Source: Danio rerio (taxonomy: Eukaryota > Chordata > Actinopteri > Cypriniformes > Danionidae). Taken from it: a stretch of DNA of 64,000 bases. The stretch covers positions 20,819,501 through 20,883,500 of the forward strand of contig NC_133180.1 in assembly GCF_049306965.1 (NCBI RefSeq), read 5' to 3'. Made by a program: the position numbers and the translations under genes. The notes below the pieces were generated by a model, which worked only from the letters and a program-made list of their open reading frames with translations, had not been told where the DNA came from and did no database searches. Positions 60,501 through 64,000 of the stretch are shown here, one piece after another (position 1 is the stretch's first letter; the number at the start of each line of letters is the position of its first letter).

Positions 60501-62532
60501 TAAAATATAAATGTTGTTATAATCTCACTACTGGGATTGTTTAGAGCTGTGTTTGCGTGTGTGTAGGGTCTGAAGATGAGTGTGTTATGGACCCTGTTCT
60601 ATGGCATCCTCAGTGCATTTGCACCAATATATGGATGGATCCTGTTCCTCCGAGCTCTGGTGGGCTTCGGGATTGGAGGGGCTCCACAATCGTGAGTGTG
60701 ACATGTATTGTAATAGATACATAACTGTTCAAATGATTGGGGTTGGCATGATTTGTTTATATTTTTGATAGGTTTATAGGTTTTCAAATTGGGGTCTGAG
60801 GACCCTCAGGGGCTGCAAGGTAATACTAGGAGGTCTGTAGAAATGTTAGAACAAAAATAAGTGAATTAATAAGAACAAAATCATATAAAAATACTACAAT
60901 TATTAGATTTTACTCAAGCATATTAAAATAAATAAATAGACACATTAGTATGAGATCATTTTTAAAATAAAAAATCGATACATAAACTAAACTAAAATGA
61001 ATAGGAATGATTAATAAAATGTAAACATTTGAAATTATATTAAATTAAAACAAGTAATTATTATTAATTATAAAAGATTTGTAAAAATAAATAAATTTGT
61101 AAATAACTAAAGATAAGGAGCAGCACGGTGGCACAGTAGGTAGCACAATCGCCTCACAGCAAGAGGACCGCAGGGTCAGTTGGCATTTCTGTGTGGAGTT
61201 TGCATGTTCTCCCCATGTTTGCGTAATAATATGTCATAATAGAAAATACAGTTGGTTGGTATCCTTGTCTATAACTATGTATGCAAGATTATTTTCAACT
61301 GTTTAATAAAAATTTTATCACAAAAAAATTTATCACGTAGTCAATGAGAGAATGTGTTCATTATTTTGAGCGCATCGAAGAAAAGCAAAAGAGGATTGTC
61401 TCAATAGATAGGGATTTCAAATAGTACAAAAGTAGCAAACACATTGCTTTAAATGTTTAATAATCTGCATAAATAGCAAGTATAGCTTTGGGGTCAGGAT
61501 GTTCTCGGATAACATTATGCTAAAAGGTTTTTTGATGTGTTTTTTTAAAGGTAAATGTAGATTATACCGTGCATTGTTAATTGCAGAGCTCTTCTAATAA
61601 AAAAAGATGAAAAAAACAAGTTCTGAAAGAGATCAAACCTCTAGCAGGTTTGTAAAATTAGCGCAAAAGTAACTTGAAAGTAACGTAACGCAATACTTAC
61701 TGTAAAAAGTAACGAAATAAAGCAACAAGTTTTGGGGAGCAACTTTTTTGGGGAGTAACTCAATATTGTAATACAGTACTTTTAAAAGTAACTTTCCCCA
61801 ACACTGCATAGCAGTATCAATAAATAACAGAAGTCTTTCTTTTATACTGTAGAGTAACATTGTATGCAGAGTTTCTGCCCATGCGGTCCAGAGCCACTTG
61901 CATTCTGCTGATAGAGGTAATATTCTATTCTATTCTATTCTATTCTATTCTATTCTATTCTATTCTATTCTATTCTATTCTATTCTATTCTATTCTTAGA
62001 TACTTCATACCCTTATCATAATACCTTTGATTCAACAAAGTCAGTCATGAGTTGAATCAAAACACGAAATCCTCATAACTAGAATAGCTTGTATATTTAT
62101 TCTCATTCATCTCGTTGTTTCTGATCTTCTGTAGATATTCTGGGCTTTGGGTACAGTATTTGAAGTGCTGCTGGCTATTTTGGTGATGCCAACTTTGGGC
62201 TGGCGCTGGCTGCTGGCCCTCTCCACCATTCCACTTTTCATTTTCGCTTTTCTTTGCTTTGTAAGTATGAACTTCTCCTATATATAAGGATGTTCTCTAA
62301 CTTTTTAGAGTTAATTACGAGTAGACAGAGACCGTTTTTTGTGGTGGGAGCAATATAGTGTCTGTACAGTAGACTAAGCAAAATGTCAAATGCCCATCAA
62401 CAGTGGCTGCCGGAGAGCGCACGCTATGACGTGCTGACAGGGAATCAGGAGAAGGCACTGAACACACTCAAACGCATCGCTGCAGAGAATAACGTCCCCA
62501 TGCCACTGGGAAAACTCATAGTGGCCAGACAG
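51561..62532 (+). CDS. svop: Synaptic vesicle 2-related protein (SVOP), 5' part of gene
   Basis: Nine coding exons: 51561-51595, 57417-57577, 59800-59885, 60120-60218, 60394-60465, 60567-60691, 61853-61916, 62135-62260 and 62404-62532. They give 897 bases (299 residues), all in phase, and the gene runs past the window. SVOP is a major-facilitator-type 12-helix protein of synaptic vesicles; its substrate is not established. The N-terminus [12 protein letters not shown] is followed by [10 protein letters not shown] and a cytoplasmic acidic stretch, then [20 protein letters not shown] and the first helix with [16 protein letters not shown]. The MFS loop motif is [11 protein letters not shown] (about residues 141-151). 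Further helices include [12 protein letters not shown] and [19 protein letters not shown], then [13 protein letters not shown]. Intron 1 is 5.8 kb. About half of the protein is still to come downstream. Confidence 0.96.
52732..53158. mobile_element. Long palindromic fold-back element in svop intron 1
   Basis: The left arm (52732-52860) and right arm (53020-53158) are inverted copies of about 125 bases sharing aatgttatcactcaatt, gccagtagggg and ccatccacatggttaatcag. The spacer is AT-rich. No coding capacity. It would form a strong hairpin. Confidence 0.85.
53326..53656 (+). mobile_element. DANA-type SINE in svop intron 1
   Basis: Head ggtgacacggtggctcagtg and gcctcacagcaagaaggtcg, B-box-like ggtttgagccc, body gtccaaagacatgcgctata, and a tail of five GAAT units. 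Nearly full length with a small deletion. Confidence 0.92.
54264..54428 (+). mobile_element. 3' fragment of a DANA-type SINE in svop intron 1
   Basis: Starts at gtgtatgagtgtgtgtgtga, runs through ttcccagtactgggttgcag and ends in aatgaatgaa-like repeats. The 5' half is missing. Confidence 0.75.
54719..55269. mobile_element. Complete MITE of the 'acagttgaagtcagaattatt' family in svop intron 1
   Basis: Starts acagttgaagtcagatttat and ends attctgatttcaattgtaca. The interior has cttaactaggtaaaataggt and the tttctccagaaaaa block. It is the inverse layout of the copy at 40037-40584. Confidence 0.85.
55910..56203. mobile_element. Palindromic MITE of the 'gatagttcaccc' family in svop intron 1
   Basis: Mirror halves cttctgttgaacacaaaata and tatgtgttcaacagaagaa, with right end tttttgggtgaactata. 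Complete but diverged. Confidence 0.8.
57624..57681 (-). mobile_element. Short 3' end of a DANA-type SINE in svop intron 2
   Basis: Reads atcaggggtcaccacagtgg then aatgaacc, the 3' portion of the SINE in minus orientation. A longer copy starts 13 bases further on. Confidence 0.65.
57694..58012 (-). mobile_element. DANA-type SINE in svop intron 2
   Basis: Minus-strand SINE with the 3' end at 57694 (ttcattgatttattttcttt) and the head at about 58005 (acgcagaaggtagcacgatc on the minus strand). It has a small internal deletion. Confidence 0.85.
58670..59150. mobile_element. Fold-back DNA element in svop intron 2, with a nested repeat
   Basis: The left arm (about 58690-58780) and the reverse complement of the right arm (about 59025-59115) share taacaatagtccacaaataa, agtgaagat and tttgggct, roughly 85-120 bases. 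Between them lies a piece of another fish repeat, 58787-58870, with ggcaaatttatttatatagc and aaagtgctttacag. Confidence 0.65.
61116..61221 (+). mobile_element. 5' fragment of a DANA-type SINE in svop intron 6
   Basis: Head gcagcacggtggcacagtag and caatcgcctcacagcaagag, then tttctgtgtggagtttgcat. It stops about 105 bases in. Confidence 0.82.
61665..61808. mobile_element. End of a DNA element ('aactttccccaacactg' terminus) in svop intron 6
   Basis: The right end aaaagtaactttccccaacactg-type terminus and the taactcaatattgtaataca block are those of a widespread vertebrate MITE. The other end is missing or unrecognised. Confidence 0.5.
61918..61997. repeat. (ATTCT)n pentanucleotide repeat in svop intron 7
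   Basis: About 15 uninterrupted ATTCT/TTCTA units, starting two bases inside intron 7, right after the GTAA donor. Confidence 0.97.
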
Positions 62533-62550
62533 GTACATTAATTCTGTGTA

Positions 62551-62815
62551 TTAAAGGGATCGTTCATTAAAAATGAAAATTTGGTCATCATTTACTAACC
62601 CTTTACTTGCTTCAAACCATTGAGTTTCTCCTGTTAAAGATATTTAGAAGACAGCTGAAAACCTGTAACAATTGACTTCCATAGTTTTTGTTTGTCTTAT
62701 TATGGATGTCAAAGGTTACTGGTTTTCAGCTTTCTTCAAAATATTGTTTTAGTGTTCAACAGCAGAAAGAAACTCATGAACGTTTGGAACCACTTGAGAG
62801 TATGGAGTCAATCTA
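62551..62815. mobile_element. Palindromic MITE of the 'gatagttcaccc' family in svop intron 9
   Basis: Starts attaaagggatcgttcatta, with cctgtaacaattgacttcca and its mirror half. The right end is decayed. Confidence 0.65.
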
Positions 62816-62822
62816 GGGGCCA

Positions 62823-64000
62823 TATAAAGAAGCAAAAGCCGCTCAACGCCACTTCCACCAAAAATGAGCTAATGACATTGAGTGAATGCTACCTTCCTTG
62901 TGGTCTACCTTGTGTTTTATTTGCTATTGTAAGCTATTTTTAAAAGAAAAATATAATATATAAAACTATTCATTATTTGTATTACTTCATACTTTATTCT
63001 TAGTATTACTTTAGATATTGATGTTTCACAATGTTTTACACTACATTATCTGAATCAAACAAGCTTTGCAATGTTTGCAATGTTTACATTTTAAATCCAA
63101 ATCAAAATATTAGAAATGACAACAAACTGTAAAGATTTATTTAATGTCCATTTTAATGTCATTGAATAATGCACTTAATTGACAGATTTCATTCATTCAT
63201 TTTCCTTTTGCTTAGTCCCTGATTTATCAGGGGTTACCATAGCGGAATGAACCGCCATTTTTAATTTTAGGTGGCGTGTGTAATGTGTTTTATGTTTGGT
63301 AAAATAATTTCTAATTGCATCTTTTGTGGTTTTTCAACTAATTACACTGTCTTGTTACACTGTGTGGATTTAAAGGTTTTTGCAAAAATAGCAGAAGTGG
63401 ATTAAGCTGGTTTTAACCAAAAGAAAATCTACCTTGTTAAACCAAAGAATTGTCTAAAGTGACATTTTTGAAAAAAAGTTAGTTTATTTACTAGCTAATA
63501 TTCTTTTCATTACCTATAAAATAAAACTTCTGAACATAATCATAGGAGCCTGATAGAAAATGCTCATTTACATGAAAAGAGGTCTGATGGATTTAGAGGG
63601 TTTTGTATCTGAACTCTTCACATATACTTGCAAAATAAAAAGGTTTTGCAAACAAAAAAAATTGAGCAAAAAAATAAATAAATGTAAATCTCTAAAAATC
63701 ACAAAGCAAAAATTAATTTTTGAGAAATAAACATTTATTTTGCTAACAAACAAAAAGAACTGCAAATAAAAATCAAGCAGTGCAAAAAAAATAAAAATAA
63801 AATAAAATAAAATATTAGCAATTTAAAAAAATATTTGGCAAAATGTTTTTATAGCATTGCTTTTAAAAAACCGTCCAGTCAATTGCAAAGCTCATTTTGA
63901 ATTTGAATGAACAAGCGGGCGGAGTCAAGGGAACTTGTGCATTTAGGGCAGGCCCGGACCTGCCTCCATTTAAGTGACATCATCACCTGGAGACATATAT
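62823..64000. other. svop intron 9, continuing past the window
   Basis: After the exon ending at 62532 I see no exon encoding the next expected SVOP segment. A 3' DANA fragment in minus orientation lies at 63188-63262 (ttcctttt... gcggaatgaaccgcc). Bases 63640-63840 are A-rich. No other gene is supported. Confidence 0.5.

Noticed and set aside
60779-60850. Possible hAT-type terminus (ttttcaaattggggtctgag)
   Set aside because: It resembles the left end of the 15251/32880 elements, but I found no matching right end or 8-base duplication, so I did not call it.

Overview
This is vertebrate nuclear DNA, almost certainly zebrafish (Danio rerio) or a close danionin. It is AT-rich and its genes are split by GT-AG introns. 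It carries many DANA-type tRNA-derived SINEs, Tc1-like and hAT-type DNA elements, Tx1/L1-like LINE 3' ends and long AT microsatellites. I read five protein genes exon by exon, assigning each by conserved motifs and by exon phases that fit.

Layout: (1) 1-1.75 kb holds the last coding exon of an unidentified plus-strand gene. (2) 2-11.7 kb is repeat-filled intergenic DNA with a decayed Tc1-like transposon and a huge TA/TG microsatellite. (3) 11.75-17.2 kb holds a tRNA-Lys(TTT) gene on the minus strand, diverging from gatc (mitochondrial Glu-tRNA(Gln) amidotransferase subunit C, 5 exons, complete). (4) 17.5-21.7 kb holds a broken isg15-like fragment with an interferon-response motif, then the intact interferon-induced gene isg15. 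(5) 25.2-31.7 kb, minus strand, is complete pxmp2 (peroxisomal membrane channel, 5 exons). (6) 35.0-44.4 kb, minus strand, is complete usp30 (mitochondrial outer-membrane deubiquitinase, 13 coding exons). (7) 44.5-51.3 kb is a repeat-rich divergent intergenic region: a LINE nested in the end of a DNA transposon close to usp30, and a degenerate minisatellite that runs into the svop 5' region. (8) From 51.56 kb, plus strand, come the first nine coding exons of svop (synaptic vesicle 2-related transporter), which continues past the window.

The genes do not form one pathway. gatc and usp30 both act at mitochondria, and isg15 and usp30 both belong to ubiquitin-type biology. From memory, human GATC, USP30, SVOP and PXMP2 all lie on 12q24, so this is a conserved 12q24-like block, whereas human ISG15 lies on chromosome 1. 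I found no convincing new multi-gene system. The most unusual items are the isg15 relic, in which an interferon-response element is fused to an open half-ubiquitin reading frame, the minisatellite at the svop promoter, the two-unit higher-order repeat in a usp30 intron, and the nested transposons at the usp30 promoter.
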